A stretch of DNA of 64,000 bases from Agapanthus africanus. Taxonomy: Eukaryota; Streptophyta; Magnoliopsida; Asparagales; Amaryllidaceae. The notes below the pieces were generated by a model. It had not been told where the DNA came from, made no database searches, and saw only the letters and a program-made list of their open reading frames with translations. This document shows positions 21,928-34,250 of the stretch, in pieces. How positions within the stretch are numbered: position 1 is the stretch's first letter; each line of letters opens with the position of its first letter. The DNA lies in assembly GCA_030015575.1 (NCBI GenBank), contig CM057337.1, forward strand, positions 335,058,583-335,122,582, given 5' to 3'. The translations under genes were made by a program, and so were the position numbers.

Positions 21928-24143
21928 TGTTAGTTATATGTATGCCCTAGAGGCCATTACTGTACATTGGATGTATATTGTAGTGGATGCTGGGACATAT
22001 ATAGGTAGGACTTTCTTGCTCGACATGATAGTACGCTATCTGGTTGCACTTTATCTTAACATGTATACTTTCTGTCTCTCTGATTACATGTTAATAAAGC
22101 CCTTAGGATGTGTACTCGACTTCCAGGACTATGATGTAGATCAAACTAGTGGGGCCTGGGTAGTCCATGAGTACATCCTTGAAATGTTCATAGTCGAGGG
22201 AATATCGAGACGGGGCATCGATATTCCAGAGTAGACTAGCGCATATCTTCTCGACCCATGCGATGGGCGATGGATGATCCCATATCCATTGGTGTTTGAC
22301 ATCGAAGATGGTATGCGGGTGCTCAGTGGAGACTGGGTACACTGAACGGACTCGCCGAGAACTCCCAGATGGTATTATACCTCACGTCAGATGGCAGTTC
22401 TCTGGTGACACTGGTACAGCTTAGTCTGTTGACCCGAGATCGTCATAGAGTCTTGTGTGTCTCCCACTGTGCTTTGATTTCCACCCTACCACGGCTCTAC
22501 TGAGTCGTGCAAACAGGTGGTTTTTGGGTACAGTCCCGATTCACATGGAGGCAATGAGCGATAGGAGGGGATTCGTCTCTCCCGGTATTGGGGGTTGATG
22601 TTGTGCTATGCTCGACTGGCCATAACAGGAAATTCCTGGCCAGGGTTGCAGTGATATACTGGTAAGAGTTATCAGTAGTTTCACGAATGTTATGGACCTC
22701 AAGTCGGCATGACTTATCGAGCTATTGGGGTCTGACGTTTACCACCCCTAGGCGAGATATGCGACATATCAGACGAACAGACCGGACTGTACGGTAAGTG
22801 TTACTGGTTGGATTCACAGGAGTGTGAGCGGGCTTGCTCGTCGATCTTCTGATCGCTCAATACCCGGGTGGCCGTTACGTTTAGCAAACCGCTTGCGGCT
22901 TGTGGGTGCTTGATATGATCATCATCCGCTACCGGCGTATTGACGAGTCTTTAGAGTCCTACACAGAGGTTTCCTGGCTCAAGCGAAACGAAATAGGAGC
23001 GCATATGAGATATGTGCGGGACCGAGAATAATGCGTGTATGTGATACCGTATTCCATTCTCGCGACGAATGTATCGATTGGTTATATGCGATATAACCTG
23101 GTTATCGAATCGAGGATTGATTCGAGAAGCCGATACATTGGATACTAGCCGGTTATATGCGATATGACCGGATCATTGAATCAAGTGTTGATTTAATGAT
23201 TTATTGTATAATTATATATTTGATTTGCATTAACTAGTATTGGTTCACTTTAAATGGATTTTCTCACTTAAATTGTGCAAGTTGTATATGTGATATACTT
23301 TTGTGCACAAGATTGTATCATGTTTGATGATACTTGCTCTTTTGGGTTTGTGTAAAGATTAAACCATGTTTAGTGAATGGTTAGGGTTTCTTTTCTCTTA
23401 TTTATTTATCCATTTATTATTGTTTTGGAAAAGATAAAGAGAAAAAGAAATGGTGGCTTATTTTGTTTCTTCTTTGAAGCTTCTTGAAGTTTTGAATAAG
23501 TCTACCATTCTTGTCTCTTCTTTAACCCTAACCACTCATCTAAACCTTAGTTAAATCTCTACACTTAACTATAGTTGAAGTCATGATAAGTATTGATTTA
23601 ATTATCTAATTTTTAAAAAAAAAAAACTTATCATAACTTCTTCTTCTTCTTCATCTTCTTCCTCCATGAAGAAAGCTTGCTACTCCAATGGCAAGTGATG
23701 AAAACTAGTGAGAAATCCAATTCTAAAGTGAACCCACATCCTATTTCTTCATCCTCTACCTCTTGCCAAGTAGTATAGGGTGTTTCCTTCACAAGTTTTC
23801 TTGACTTGGTGAAGTTGGAGCTTGATCTAGCGATGCTTCGACGTAGATCATCTTCGGCATGGACATCGACGACCAAGCTCGCCTATTCTCCGATGAAGCC
23901 GACGTTAGAGCCCGGAATTTGTTTTGGACAGCGAGAGGACTTCATTGCGGAGCTATGGAGGTGGAGCACCGGATCTACAAAGGTTGTATTTCCGTATTCT
24001 CTTAGTAAAGTAGTTTACTAGTTGCTTTTTCGCCTATTTATCTAGTTAACGATCCGTATTAGGGTTAATAGGCACTTGTAAAATTTCAATTGGCCATGTT
24101 TGATCACTTGTGAGACTCCATTAGAGTGCCTAGGAACCCTAGA
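21928..24143 (+). repeat. copia-A 5' LTR (2216 bp)
   Basis: Starts TGTTAGTTATATG and carries the family word GCCCTAGAGGCC in its first 30 bp. The end aligns with the other LTR's CCTACA. Palindromic words such as GGTTATATGCGATATAACC lie near 23080. Confidence 0.95.
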
Positions 24144-24144
24144 G

Positions 24145-24156
24145 TGGTATCAGAGC
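24145..24156 (+). other. copia-A primer-binding site (initiator Met tRNA)
   Basis: TGGTATCAGAGC one base after the LTR end. Confidence 0.92.
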
Positions 24157-24340
24157 CTAGCTAGAGCCTTAGGCGAAGTCCCGACGGAATTAGAAGTCCG
24201 ATCGACCCAAAACCCAAACCTAAAAATGCTCTCTGGACTTTTTTGAAATCAGTGGATTTTTCGAAATTAAAAATATGCAGAAAAATCAGCAGGTAATCCT
24301 AAGACTTACTGTGAAATTCGAGGGCTTGATTCCACAAAGG

Positions 24341-24390
24341 AGGCGCGGATCCGCGGCCCTACAGGAGGCTCATGCGGCGGATCCGCGGCC
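24341..24390 (+). other. CCGCGG module, copia-A leader
   Basis: Two copies of GGCGGATCCGCGGCCCT-like sequence, each centred on the palindrome GCGGATCCGC, 185 nt downstream of the primer site. Confidence 0.75.
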
Positions 24391-26299
24391 CTTTTGTCGC
24401 TTTGTGCATCCTGTTTTGCATAGTAATTCCTAGTGATCTGTGCTGGTTTTCCTGGGGATTTTTAATAATTTTTCCAGAGTTGCATTTTCTGGGTTGTATT
24501 GGGAACTCGGTGTATCGATCGGATTGTCTAATTTTGTCGGTGTGTTTTTCCGGATAAATCTTAGAATATGTTAAAAAGTTCGACCGGATATAAATACCCA
24601 CTTTTTCCCCTGCCGGGAAATTTCCAATTGTTGGATTTTTCCGTAGTTTAACGACGTTCTAAGTAGTGCAAGTAACGCGATGGACCCTCTAGAAGACAAC
24701 AAACCTTAACTCGATTATGTGACCGTCTTGAACTGCCCTTTGAACCTTCGGGTTTGGGGCAGTACGGCGTGCCACATGTGAGGCGTTGGCTTGACTCTTC
24801 TACGGCTGGACCGTTGCTACTGAGGCACGAACTGAATACTGTTAGACTTATTTCATGTGTTGAGCTGTATCGGGAAAACTTGGGTGTTCGATTGTTCGAT
24901 CGGAAAGTTTAACATTTTCTATTTATCCGGAATGTGATACAATAATTGGAATTCACAAATAGTTATGAGATAACTGAATGAATGTTATAAACATAGCACT
25001 TTAGTCTCACTTGATCGGTTGCCACGGAATTTTGATGTGATCAAAAGTCCGTCGCAATCACGTAGTGTACGCGGATACTCGCCGGGTAAACTTAATAGAC
25101 AGCCTCACCCCATAGCCCCGACCAAGTGACTGTAGGAGAACCCCGTCGCCGAAAGCATCCGTCCGGGTGCTCGCGGCAGCGGTGTTCCGCCTTGGTGCAC
25201 TTCGTCGACGGCGTCGGGGGTGCGGCCGCCTACTAAAGTTTGCGACGAGCATTCGATCAGAATGTCGGGAATCCTGTTGAATTGCCTGACTTGATATTGA
25301 AAAGTGTTTTCGACTTTGAGACTAAAATGCGGGGTTTATAATTGCTAGGCATGCGATGTCTAAGTATTTCATTTGGTCAGGCATGCGATGTCTGAGGAGG
25401 TTGCGGATTCCAACTGTTGTAGTTTTACACTTTCTTTTCTGTGACCGTATGTGTAATATGTGATATCGCCGGTTTCGTTGCTATATGTCAACGACAATTG
25501 GGATGCGCATATTTACTTACGTTGATGACATGAGATGTTATGTGTTGCTGGATATGTTATATTGGATCGTCGTGTTTGAATAGCCGGGGGGTTTTTATGT
25601 GAGATGAGTGTTTTTCATTTTCATTCATGTAAAAACTTGTATGTAATATTCTTTTATTGGGGCACTTCCAGGTTGCGGATGTTGTCACCATTTGTATATT
25701 ATTTACTTTTCTGCACTAGGATAGACCCAAGGAAGGGAGCACAAGTAACCGGGTTCTGGGGTCCAGTGGGAGACCAACTCGATGAGTCGAGTCCGGGTCT
25801 CCTAACCCTAGAATTGGTAGGGTTGCTTGCCGCTCTCGTAGGGGTCTAGGGGTGTGGGATTGGCTATTCATCACGACCGTGGAATCCGTGTTTTATACTG
25901 GCTCGTATTGAAAACACGGACGTCCTAGTATATCCAATATTTCATGTGTATCTTCTGCTGTGATTTATCTGTGATCATGTGATGTTCTGTGACAGATATT
26001 ATATATAGCATATATGATATATTATATAGACGTTACTTATGTTTTACACCCGCGCTAGCCCTGCCCCGCTCTGCCGTTAGTTACCTAACCTAACGGTGCA
26101 GACGGGACATCGAGGCGAATGCGGATGGCATAAGCGTACGTTATATTTATCTGTGATGTTTAGGTGGACTTAAATGATGGGATATTCATTAATGAGATTA
26201 ATGAAAGAAAATAAACCTAATTGATGTTGTGGAATCGAATTTCAAAATAAAACATGTAGCTACAGTTCTTGCTTTGCATCGCGGTGTTCATTATAGAAC

Positions 26300-26515
26300 A
26301 TCCTGCACCTTATTCGATGAGGAAAGGACCGAGATCCCTTCACCGGGAGTGACTCCTTTAGCAATAACTGGCAGATGCTACAACTCTCGGTTTGTCTTTG
26401 ATCACTTCTATAGTTTCCGCTTTGCACTGTGATATATATGATATATCCCGCACCTCATTCGACGAGGAAAGGGCCGACGATCCCTTCACCGGGAGTGACC
26501 CCTTTAGCAAAACTA
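26300..26515 (+). repeat. Duplicated leader module, copia-A
   Basis: Two copies, about 140 bp apart, of a 55-nt block around CCCTTCACCGGGAGTGAC, each followed by TCCTTTAGCAA or CCCTTTAGCAA. Confidence 0.8.
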
Positions 26516-26647
26516 GAAAAGCTTCAAAAACATTCCATTTAAAAACCATTTGATTCCGCAACGAGATCAAGTTCAAAGCGTTAAAGGTTTTCACAAAAAC
26601 CATTCGCAACCCTCCGTCATTTTAGGAAGTAGAGTACTTAGTATTCG

Positions 26648-26855
26648 TGCTGTGTTTGTTGACCATAGTCAAGGCACAGTGTACGGTAGCTAAGTGATGT
26701 CTTCCTACATAGCATATGATGCGATTAGTTAGGACAGTTATGTGGCTTTGTTGACCTTAGCCAAGGGTCATGTGGATGGGTCTAATTAATCACGAAATGA
26801 CGGGTAGAACTTGATTAGTACCTATGATTTGTTGACCTTAGCCAAGGTCATAGGT
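26648..26855 (+). other. Three gag-proximal hairpins, copia-A
   Basis: Three blocks with TTGTTGACC..AGCCAAGG or similar, each enclosed by short inverted repeats (GTGC/GCAC; CCTATGA/TCATAGG for the last at 26821-26854). Confidence 0.7.
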
Positions 26856-26879
26856 GCTAGGGGTAAAAACCATTATTGG

Positions 26880-29052
26880 TGTAAGTCCACGTTGCGACCC
26901 CCGGTTCTTACGGGGAGGCGGAAACGGTATAAAATCAAAATTTTAACGCAAGAGGCAACATGGACTAAGCTAGGTCGGGATCTTTACCTAAACTAAAACT
27001 AGCATACTAAGCTAAAGATATTTAGCTACTCGGATGAAGATGGTTATACCTAAACTTGAACTCCTTCTCTTCAAGCTCCGATGGTGGTTCGATGGCTCCT
27101 TCTCGTTGTCTCCGTACGCCGAAGATAGATCCACTTGAAAGCTCCAACCTTTAGCTCCTTCTTCGTTCTTTGAAGAAACTAGTTCACTTGGTTTGCCAAA
27201 CCTAGTGAACTAGAATGAGTAGAGATGATTTAGAATGGGATTTTATCTATGGTTCTTGATTCTCAACTCATGAGACAAGAGAACCATAGATCAAGAGAGG
27301 GAGCAAGAGGTTGAGGGTGAGAGCAAGAGGAGAGCTCAAGAACAAGAGAGAGAATGAACAAGAAAGAATGAGCAACTCTTTTGTCTTTCACCCTCTCATA
27401 ATCCAAAGTGATCATAACTCATCATATCAAAAAAGTCTTATGTGATGGTTTGAAGCAACCATAAGCTTATCATGTCATGCACTCATTTTACTCAAATGAG
27501 CAAGCAAGAAAAAGTCTTTGGCATGAAATGATAACCATGGTTATCATGATGGTCAACTAGTCAAGCCTAGTCAACCGGTCAACAAGTCAACAAAAGTCAA
27601 CAAGTTATCAAAGTCAACAAGTCAACAAAAGTCAACAAGTCAACAACCATATCACCATAATACTTAATTAATATAATAGTTAATCACATATCATATTCTC
27701 ATTAGGGTTGAGCATAAAGTCAAAAAAGTCAACGGTCAACTGTCAACAACCCTAATGAGAATCCGCTGCCTCTGCCTCCCTGTCAACTGTGCATACACAC
27801 CCGCATCCGCGTTCCGAGGAACACGAATGCAAACTGGATAAATCCAATCCCATAAGGTACACTAGGATCTGGCTTAAACCAAAGCCCGCTAGTGTAAACT
27901 GTCCGGACACTGTACGTGCACAAGTGCACGGATGTGACCGAACCCTGTCGCAAAACCATGCGACCTGTCGCAATACCATGCGACCTCTACTCTTTTGCCT
28001 AAAGGCGAAAAGCTTTCTGCGTGGGACTCTAAAGACTCGACACTACGCTGGCAGTGGGTTTAACCACAGACCGCAAGCGGCACTAGCTGTGCGTAACGGT
28101 CCCCAGGTAATGCCGACAAGAAGACGGACGAGGCGAAACCCATCTGAACTCCTACTGAGCCTGAGTGTGACATTCTCCGTACAGTCCGGTCTGTTCGTCT
28201 GATACATCGCATGGCGGGCCTAGGGGGCGGTAAACGTCAGTCCCCCAATAGCGGTACAAGTCGTGCCGGAGCGAAGCCCAAAACACCCTGAGATAACACT
28301 GGAAACCTACCAGTATATCTCGTTTGCCCTGGCTAGGGACTACTCGTGTAATGGCTCTCCTAGACACAGCGCGATGTCAACCCCCAATACCGGGAGAGAC
28401 GAATCCTGTCTAACCGTCACTGCCTCCAAGTGCTTCGGGACTGCACCCAACCACCACCTGTTTGCACGACTCCTTTGAGCCGTGGTAGGGTAGTGATCAA
28501 AGTACAGTGGGAACACACCCGAGGCGAAGTGACAGTGTCAAGTCAGCGGACTAAGCTGTACTCATGTCACCTGGGAACTGATAACTGACGATAGGTATAA
28601 TACCAACTAGTCAGTTCCCGACGAGTCCTGTCCAGTGTACCCGTAACCTAACGAGCACCCGCATACTATCTCAAGTACGACGTACTGACGGCTGTGGGAC
28701 AGACCGTCTCCCACACTGGGATGAGAAGCGCATGCGCTGGTCTACTCCGGAGTATCGATGCCCTGTCTCGATAGTCCTGCGACCAGGGACCTGCATAAGG
28801 ATGTGCTTATAGATTACCCAGCCCCACTAGTGTGACGGCCATCACATCGCTGGTAATCAAGCAAAGATCCTAAGGGCTCTACTAATGTGTATAGGCGATA
28901 TACACATGTACACATTGAAGTAGAAACAAACCAAGTAGCATACTACTATTTTGAGCAAGATTGTATATACAAGGTGAATATCCCAAGCATCCATTAAGTA
29001 ATATACAAACCAGTATGATACAGTAATGGCCTCTAGGGCATATACACTAACA
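26880..29052 (-). repeat. copia-B 3' LTR (2173 bp)
   Basis: Plus-strand bounds TGTAAGTCCACG...ATACACTAACA. It contains the GTCAAC-rich block at 27551-27746. Confidence 0.95.
27551..27746 (-). promoter_or_regulatory. Cluster of W-box cores in copia-B LTR
   Basis: About 14 copies of GTCAA (TTGAC on the element's sense strand), many as TTGACTTGTTGAC, about 1.3-1.5 kb into the LTR. TTGAC[C/T] is the core bound by plant WRKY factors. The same block is at 45997-46192. The arrangement is also a minisatellite, so the count may partly reflect slippage. Confidence 0.5.
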
Positions 29053-29066
29053 ATCTCCCACTTGCA
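29053..29066 (-). other. copia-B polypurine tract
   Basis: On the minus strand GCAAGTGGGAGATTG abuts the 3' LTR, as is usual for plant copia elements. Confidence 0.8.
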
Positions 29067-32000
29067 CTAAGGCCATGTACTGGCGTATCGAAGACCTATC
29101 ATCTCGATCAGCCGCTCGAACTGAGTCTGGGGCAGGGACTTGGTGAATGGATCAGCAGTGTTATCTTCTGAAGCGACTCTCCGAACCTCGATCTCCTGGC
29201 GATCTACGATCTCCCTGATCAGGTGATACCGCCTCAAGATGTGCCTGGATTTCTGATGGGACCTGGGTTCCTTTGCTAAAGCTATAGCCCCATTGTTGTC
29301 GCAATACAGAGGTATTGGATCAACAATGGACGGAACCACCTGAAGTTCTTTCAAGAACTTCCTCATCCAGACAGCTTCTTTTGCGGCATCAGATGCAGCG
29401 ATGTATTCCGCTTCCATCGTCGAGTCTGCAACGGTTTCTTGTTTGGAACTCTTCCAACACACCGCCCCTCCATTGAGGGTAAAGACAAAACCCGACATGG
29501 ACTTGGAATCATCCTTGTCACTCTGGAAGCTGGAGTCAGCAAAGGCCTCGATCTGGAGGTCTTTTCCGCCATACACCAAGAACATCTCCTTAGTCCTTCT
29601 CAGGTACTTGAGAATGTTCTTTACCGCTATCCAGTGTTTCTTCCCAGGGTTAGACTGATACCGGCTTACCACACTCAGTGCATAAGCTACATCCGGTCTG
29701 GTACACAACATCGCATACATTATAGAGCCTACCGCAGAAGCGTAGGGTATAATAGACATGCGATCCCTCTCTAAATCAGTCTTGGGAGACATCTCTTTAG
29801 AGAGGGTGATCCCGTGACAAGCCGGTAGGTTACCGCGCTTGGAATCTTCCATACTGAACCTCTTCAGTATGGTGTCGATGTACCTGGACTGCGAAAGTCC
29901 TAATATCCTCTTGGATCTGTCACGATAGATCCGGATACCCAGAATGTATGAGGCATCACCCAGGTCTTTCATGGAGAACCTGTGTGACAAGAACCCCTTG
30001 ACAGATTGTAGCATAGGAATGTCATTTCCTATTAAGAGAATGTCATCCACGTATAAAACGAGGAATACTACAGTTCTCGCTACAAATCTACTATAGATGC
30101 ATGGTTCATCTGGATTTTTGATAAAGCCAAATTCTTTGACCGTCTCATCAAAACAGATGTTCCAACTCCGCGATGCCTGCTTTAGTCCATAGATGGACTT
30201 AAGCAACTTGCACACCTTTCCGCTGCTCCCACTCTGAATGAAACCCTCTGGCTGGTCCATATAGACACACTCCTCTAAATTTCCATTTAGAAAAGCTGTC
30301 TTTACGTCCATTTGCCAGATCTCATAATCGTGGAAGGCAGCAATGGCAAGAAGGATCCGAATGGATTTCAGCATGGCTACTGGAGAAAAGGTTTCGTCGT
30401 AGTCCAAGCCAGGTCTTTGACGAAAACCCTTTGCTACCAGCCTAGCTTTATAGGTCTCAACCTGTCCATCTACACCAATCTTCCTTTTGAAGATCCACTT
30501 GCATCCTACGGGTTTTACCCCATCTGGAGCAATGTCCAACGTCCATACCTTGTTGGTGTACATGGACTCCATTTCGGTCCGCATTGCATCCAGCCATTTC
30601 ACTGAGTCAACGCTCTGAACGGCCTGCTGGAAGCTAGTAGGCTCATCATAATCTATGATGCAATCCTCTCTATCCCCGTCTATGAGAAAACCGTAGTATC
30701 TCTCGGGCGGATGAGACTGCCTACTACTCCTGTGGAGCGGCGTAGGAATGTCCTGTTCTGTTGAACCCTCTGGTTCCACCAAGCTTTCAGTAACAGTCTG
30801 TGGTTCTGGAATTTCTTCCAGTTCTACTGCGCTCCCACTTATTTCTTTTTCTATGAACTGGTGTTCTAGAAAGTGGGCATGACGAGAAACAAGAACTTTT
30901 TGTTCCTCTTCACAGTAGAAGAAATATCCCTTGGAATTCTTTGGATATCCCACAAACTTGCACAGTACTGAGCGTGCCTCGAGCTTGTCCGCATGCTGCT
31001 TTTTGACAAAAGCTGGACTTCCCCATATCTTAATGTGATTAAGATGGGGTCTCTTCCCACACCACATCTCAAATGGCGTGGTAGGCACAGTCTTAGTGGG
31101 AACTCGGTTCAAAAGGTATGCGGCTGATTCTAGTGCATACCCCCAGAATGATCGCGGTAACTCAGCGTTACTCATCATGGACCGCACCATATCCAATAGG
31201 GTGCGGTTCTGTCTCTCCGATACACCGTTATGTTGCGGGGTGTATGGAGGAGTAAGCTGAGAGAGAATTCCGTTCTCTTTTAAATAGTCCAGGAACTCGG
31301 CACTTAAGTATTCTCCACCTCGATCCGATCTTAGAATCTTAATACTTTTGCCGGTCTGTTTCTCTACTTCATTCTTATACTCCTGGAATTTTCCAAAGGC
31401 CTCGGACTTATGTTTCATTAAGAAGATATAACCGTACCTTGAGAAGTCATCCGTAAAAGTAATGAAGTAAGAATGTCCGCTTCGGGCATGTGTAGACATT
31501 GGACCGCACACGTCACTGTGTACGAGTCCCAAGAGCTCGCTTGCTCTTACTCCATGTCCAGTAAACGGAGTCTTTGTCATCTTTCCTTTGAGACAAGATT
31601 GACAAGTGGCATATGATTGATATTCGAACGCATTCAAATATCCTTCTGTATGTAACTTAGTCAACCTTCTCTCATTGATGTGACCCAATCTACAATGCCA
31701 TAAGAAAGTCTGATTTAGTTCTGGAGACTTTCTTTTGTGTGTATTCTGGACGTTGAAAATCTGTGGTTGGTTTAACACGTATATACCATTACTCAATGTA
31801 CCTGACCCAATCAAAACTTGATTAAGGTGAATGTTTACAACATTACTTACAAACGCAAATTCATAACCTTCTTTAGAAACTAAAGATACAGAAATGATAT
31901 TACAAGTTGCGTTGGGTACAAAAAAGCAATTACGCAAAACCAAAACATGTCCATCTGACATTCCCAGGTGATAGTCCCCCACGGCTTTAGCATCCATGCT

Positions 32001-33017
32001 AGCTCCGTTCGCAACTCTGAGGGTCATGTCACCTGCCTTCAAAACCCTACGGTTTCTCAACGCCTGCAAAGAATTACAGATATGAGATCCTGATCCGGTA
32101 TCCAATACCCAGGAAGTAGAGTTTATTGAAAGACAGTTTTCAATAACATACACACCTGAAGCTGAAGCTGCAACCTGCTTCAATTCCTGTGTTCTGGCCT
32201 TCCAGGCCCTGCAATCATTCTTCCAGTGTCCTTTCTTATGACAATAGAAGCATTCTTCCTTATCCACAAGCTTCCCCGCTATCTTTGTTGCTTTACCTTT
32301 TCCCTTCGTATCCACTTTACTAACACCGCCCCTTGGTTTGGCGGGGGCCTTCTTCTTCTTTCCCTTGGCTTTCGCCTTGGACCTAGAAGAAGATGATCCT
32401 CCTACAAACAAAGTGGATGTTTCCCTACCTTTCTGTAGGGTGCCCTCTGCGCTCCTCAGCATGTTGAGGAGCTCTGATAGTTCAACCTCTTTTTCTTGTA
32501 GGTTGAAGTTCAGTATAAACTGGGCGTAAGTGGAAGGAAGGGACTGGAGAACTATATCCGTATATAGCTCACTCTCCAATGTGATCCCTAGGTCAGCGAG
32601 CTCCTCAATGTAGCCGATCATCTTTAGCACGTGCTCGGCTACTGATGATCCGACGGCCATTCTTGTCGAAAATAACTTTTTCGACGCTTCGTATCTTGCG
32701 ATACGTGATTGCTCTCCATACAGTTCTTTTGTATGGAGCAATATGGACTCCATGTCCATATTCTCATGCCTCCTCTGATGTTCGTTGTCCATCGAGGCAA
32801 GCAGGAGGCATTTGGCCTTCACGCTATCAATCTCCCAAGTCTTACGGATTTCCTTATCCGCGACGCTGGAAGTTGGACCAGGGACAGGGGGAGCTTTGGT
32901 GGTAAGAAGATACCCCAGCTTGTCATAAGTGATTGCTATCTTGACATTCCTGAGCCAATCTTTGTAGTTTGGCCCTGTCAGTTTGTTTTTATCTAGGAGT
33001 AACTTAAGTCCAGTCAT
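29067..33017 (-). CDS. copia-B Gag-Pol polyprotein
   Basis: One open frame of about 1316 residues from the ATG at 33017; the frame is open a little further, to 33035, without an ATG. In order, counted from 33035: Gag (about 1-255), zinc knuckle CFYCHKKGHWKNDC (262-275), aspartic protease with DTGSGS (312-317), integrase HHCC zinc domain (about 446-482) and DDE core (about 505-605), reverse transcriptase with YVDDILL (about 820-1060), and RNase H to the end. The domain order is that of Ty1/copia. The frame has no break and length is normal, so the element looks whole. Confidence 0.95.
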   Translation of the reverse strand: MTGLKLLLDKNKLTGPNYKDWLRNVKIAITYDKLGYLLTTKAPPVPGPTSSVADKEIRKTWEIDSVKAKCLLLASMDNEHQRRHENMDMESILLHTKELYGEQSRIARYEASKKLFSTRMAVGSSVAEHVLKMIGYIEELADLGITLESELYTDIVLQSLPSTYAQFILNFNLQEKEVELSELLNMLRSAEGTLQKGRETSTLFVGGSSSSRSKAKAKGKKKKAPAKPRGGVSKVDTKGKGKATKIAGKLVDKEECFYCHKKGHWKNDCRAWKARTQELKQVAASASGVYVIENCLSINSTSWVLDTGSGSHICNSLQALRNRRVLKAGDMTLRVANGASMDAKAVGDYHLGMSDGHVLVLRNCFFVPNATCNIISVSLVSKEGYEFAFVSNVVNIHLNQVLIGSGTLSNGIYVLNQPQIFNVQNTHKRKSPELNQTFLWHCRLGHINERRLTKLHTEGYLNAFEYQSYATCQSCLKGKMTKTPFTGHGVRASELLGLVHSDVCGPMSTHARSGHSYFITFTDDFSRYGYIFLMKHKSEAFGKFQEYKNEVEKQTGKSIKILRSDRGGEYLSAEFLDYLKENGILSQLTPPYTPQHNGVSERQNRTLLDMVRSMMSNAELPRSFWGYALESAAYLLNRVPTKTVPTTPFEMWCGKRPHLNHIKIWGSPAFVKKQHADKLEARSVLCKFVGYPKNSKGYFFYCEEEQKVLVSRHAHFLEHQFIEKEISGSAVELEEIPEPQTVTESLVEPEGSTEQDIPTPLHRSSRQSHPPERYYGFLIDGDREDCIIDYDEPTSFQQAVQSVDSVKWLDAMRTEMESMYTNKVWTLDIAPDGVKPVGCKWIFKRKIGVDGQVETYKARLVAKGFRQRPGLDYDETFSPVAMLKSIRILLAIAAFHDYEIWQMDVKTAFLNGNLEECVYMDQPEGFIQSGSSGKVCKLLKSIYGLKQASRSWNICFDETVKEFGFIKNPDEPCIYSRFVARTVVFLVLYVDDILLIGNDIPMLQSVKGFLSHRFSMKDLGDASYILGIRIYRDRSKRILGLSQSRYIDTILKRFSMEDSKRGNLPACHGITLSKEMSPKTDLERDRMSIIPYASAVGSIMYAMLCTRPDVAYALSVVSRYQSNPGKKHWIAVKNILKYLRRTKEMFLVYGGKDLQIEAFADSSFQSDKDDSKSMSGFVFTLNGGAVCWKSSKQETVADSTMEAEYIAASDAAKEAVWMRKFLKELQVVPSIVDPIPLYCDNNGAIALAKEPRSHQKSRHILRRYHLIREIVDRQEIEVRRVASEDNTADPFTKSLPQTQFERLIEMIGLRYASTWP

Positions 33018-34250
33018 GTTTATTGGTCGCTGCAATTAGGAGAGAGAAGAAGAAACACTCAGCATGATGCTCTTGCAAGTTTAGAGTGGTTTTTAGTTTG
33101 TCTAAACAGGATGGCTCCCACTGTTTCTCGAATCCCTCCTCAAACCATAAAGGAAGAATTAGTCAGGATCAATCCCACCGTACAATACTTGCTTAACCGT
33201 TCAGCCAGGCCGGTGTCGGTACTTCGAGGGAGGTTTTCCAACGCTTTCGCGATGTTCCTTAATTAAAGAACCTCTTTTCCCTGGGGGCGTAGCCCCGCTA
33301 ACACCTTTCTAGGCACCTACTAGGTTTATAGCATTGATCGTTAAGTGAGAAATTTCCCGAGGAGTAGCATATACTCACAGTAGGATCGGGATCCAAATAT
33401 CATCGCGTGACGAAACTGAAGGAATCCTACCAGAATCATCACACTCCAAATGGTATGCAAATCTAGCAAGTTTCAGTACTTATGAAACTCCCGATGTGGA
33501 TTTTTGCCCCATGCTCTTATGACCTTGACTTTGGCCAAAATATCATAAGTCACATGTCAAGTTCTACCCGTCATTATCCAGGTTAATTTGGATCCATCCG
33601 TACCTACCCTTGACTTTGGCCAAAATGGCAGTACGACTGTCCCAAACCAACGCATCTATCTATGCTACACATGAACACCCAATAGCTACCAATCACTATG
33701 CCTTGACTTTGGCCAACATACACAGCTTGAATACTATTGACTATTCATGCGAAACGACGGAGGGCTACGGATGGTTTTGGCAAAACCGTGAACGTAGTGA
33801 ACTTGATTTGGTCGATGGAACGAGATAGCTTTTAAAAAGAGTGGCTCAAGCTCCGCATTTAAAAGTTGTTTTTGAAAAGAACCAAGTGGTTTTTCGAAAG
33901 TGTTCCAACGACTTTAACTTGGTTTATTATCTTGCATTAGTTCCTTTAATGCGTGATATTCTTGCATTAGTTCTTTTAATGCGTCCCATCATTTAATCCT
34001 ACCATTGCAGAAAACAACCAAAATATGACGTACGCTTATGCCATTCGCATTCGCCACGGGGCCCCGTCATTACCCGTTAGGTTACTTAACTAACGACAGA
34101 GCGGGGGCTGGGCTAGCGCGTCTGTAAAACATAAGCAACGCCTAAATAATATCATATATAGATATACTGCAATGATAAACATTTCAGATCACAGATAAAT
34201 ACATTGGATATACTAGGAATCTGTAATTTGTACGAGCCTGTAACAAAAAC
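33018..34250 (-). other. copia-B leader, gag-proximal part
   Basis: Non-coding. It holds three hairpins just before gag (33516-33730), and a block shared by all leaders with CCGTTAGGTTACTTAACTAACG (34071-34096). Unlike A, C and D it lacks the duplicated module. Interrupted at 34250 by copia-C. Confidence 0.8.
33516..33730 (-). other. Three gag-proximal hairpins, copia-B
   Basis: Each block contains CCTTGACTTTGGCCAA and is enclosed by a short inverted repeat: CTTATGA/TCATAAG (33516-33549), GTAC/GTAC (33600-33635) and TATG/CATA (33698-33722). Confidence 0.7.

Larger units (their letters stand above)
24157..26879 (+). other. copia-A leader, left part
   Basis: About 2.7 kb of non-coding leader, collinear with copia-D's leader in reverse. 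It carries a CCGCGG module (24341-24390), a block shared with copia-B and -C around CCTCGTAGGGGTCT-type words (25740-25860), a hairpin region CCGTTAG...CTAACGG (26074-26096), a duplicated module (26300-26515) and the first-to-third gag-proximal hairpins (26648-26855). It is interrupted by copia-B. Confidence 0.8.

Noticed and set aside
26875-26880. Copia-B start placed at TATTGG rather than TGTAAG
   Set aside because: Both LTRs have equal length only with the TGTAAG...TAACA bounds, and the flanking five bases then match with one change.
27541-27660. CRISPR-like regular repeats
   Set aside because: The GTCAACAA(AA) units have no unique spacers and are a plant LTR minisatellite.
29401-32996. 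Several plus-strand frames of 60-111 residues opposite the copia-B polyprotein
   Set aside because: Antisense shadows of a well-supported polyprotein.
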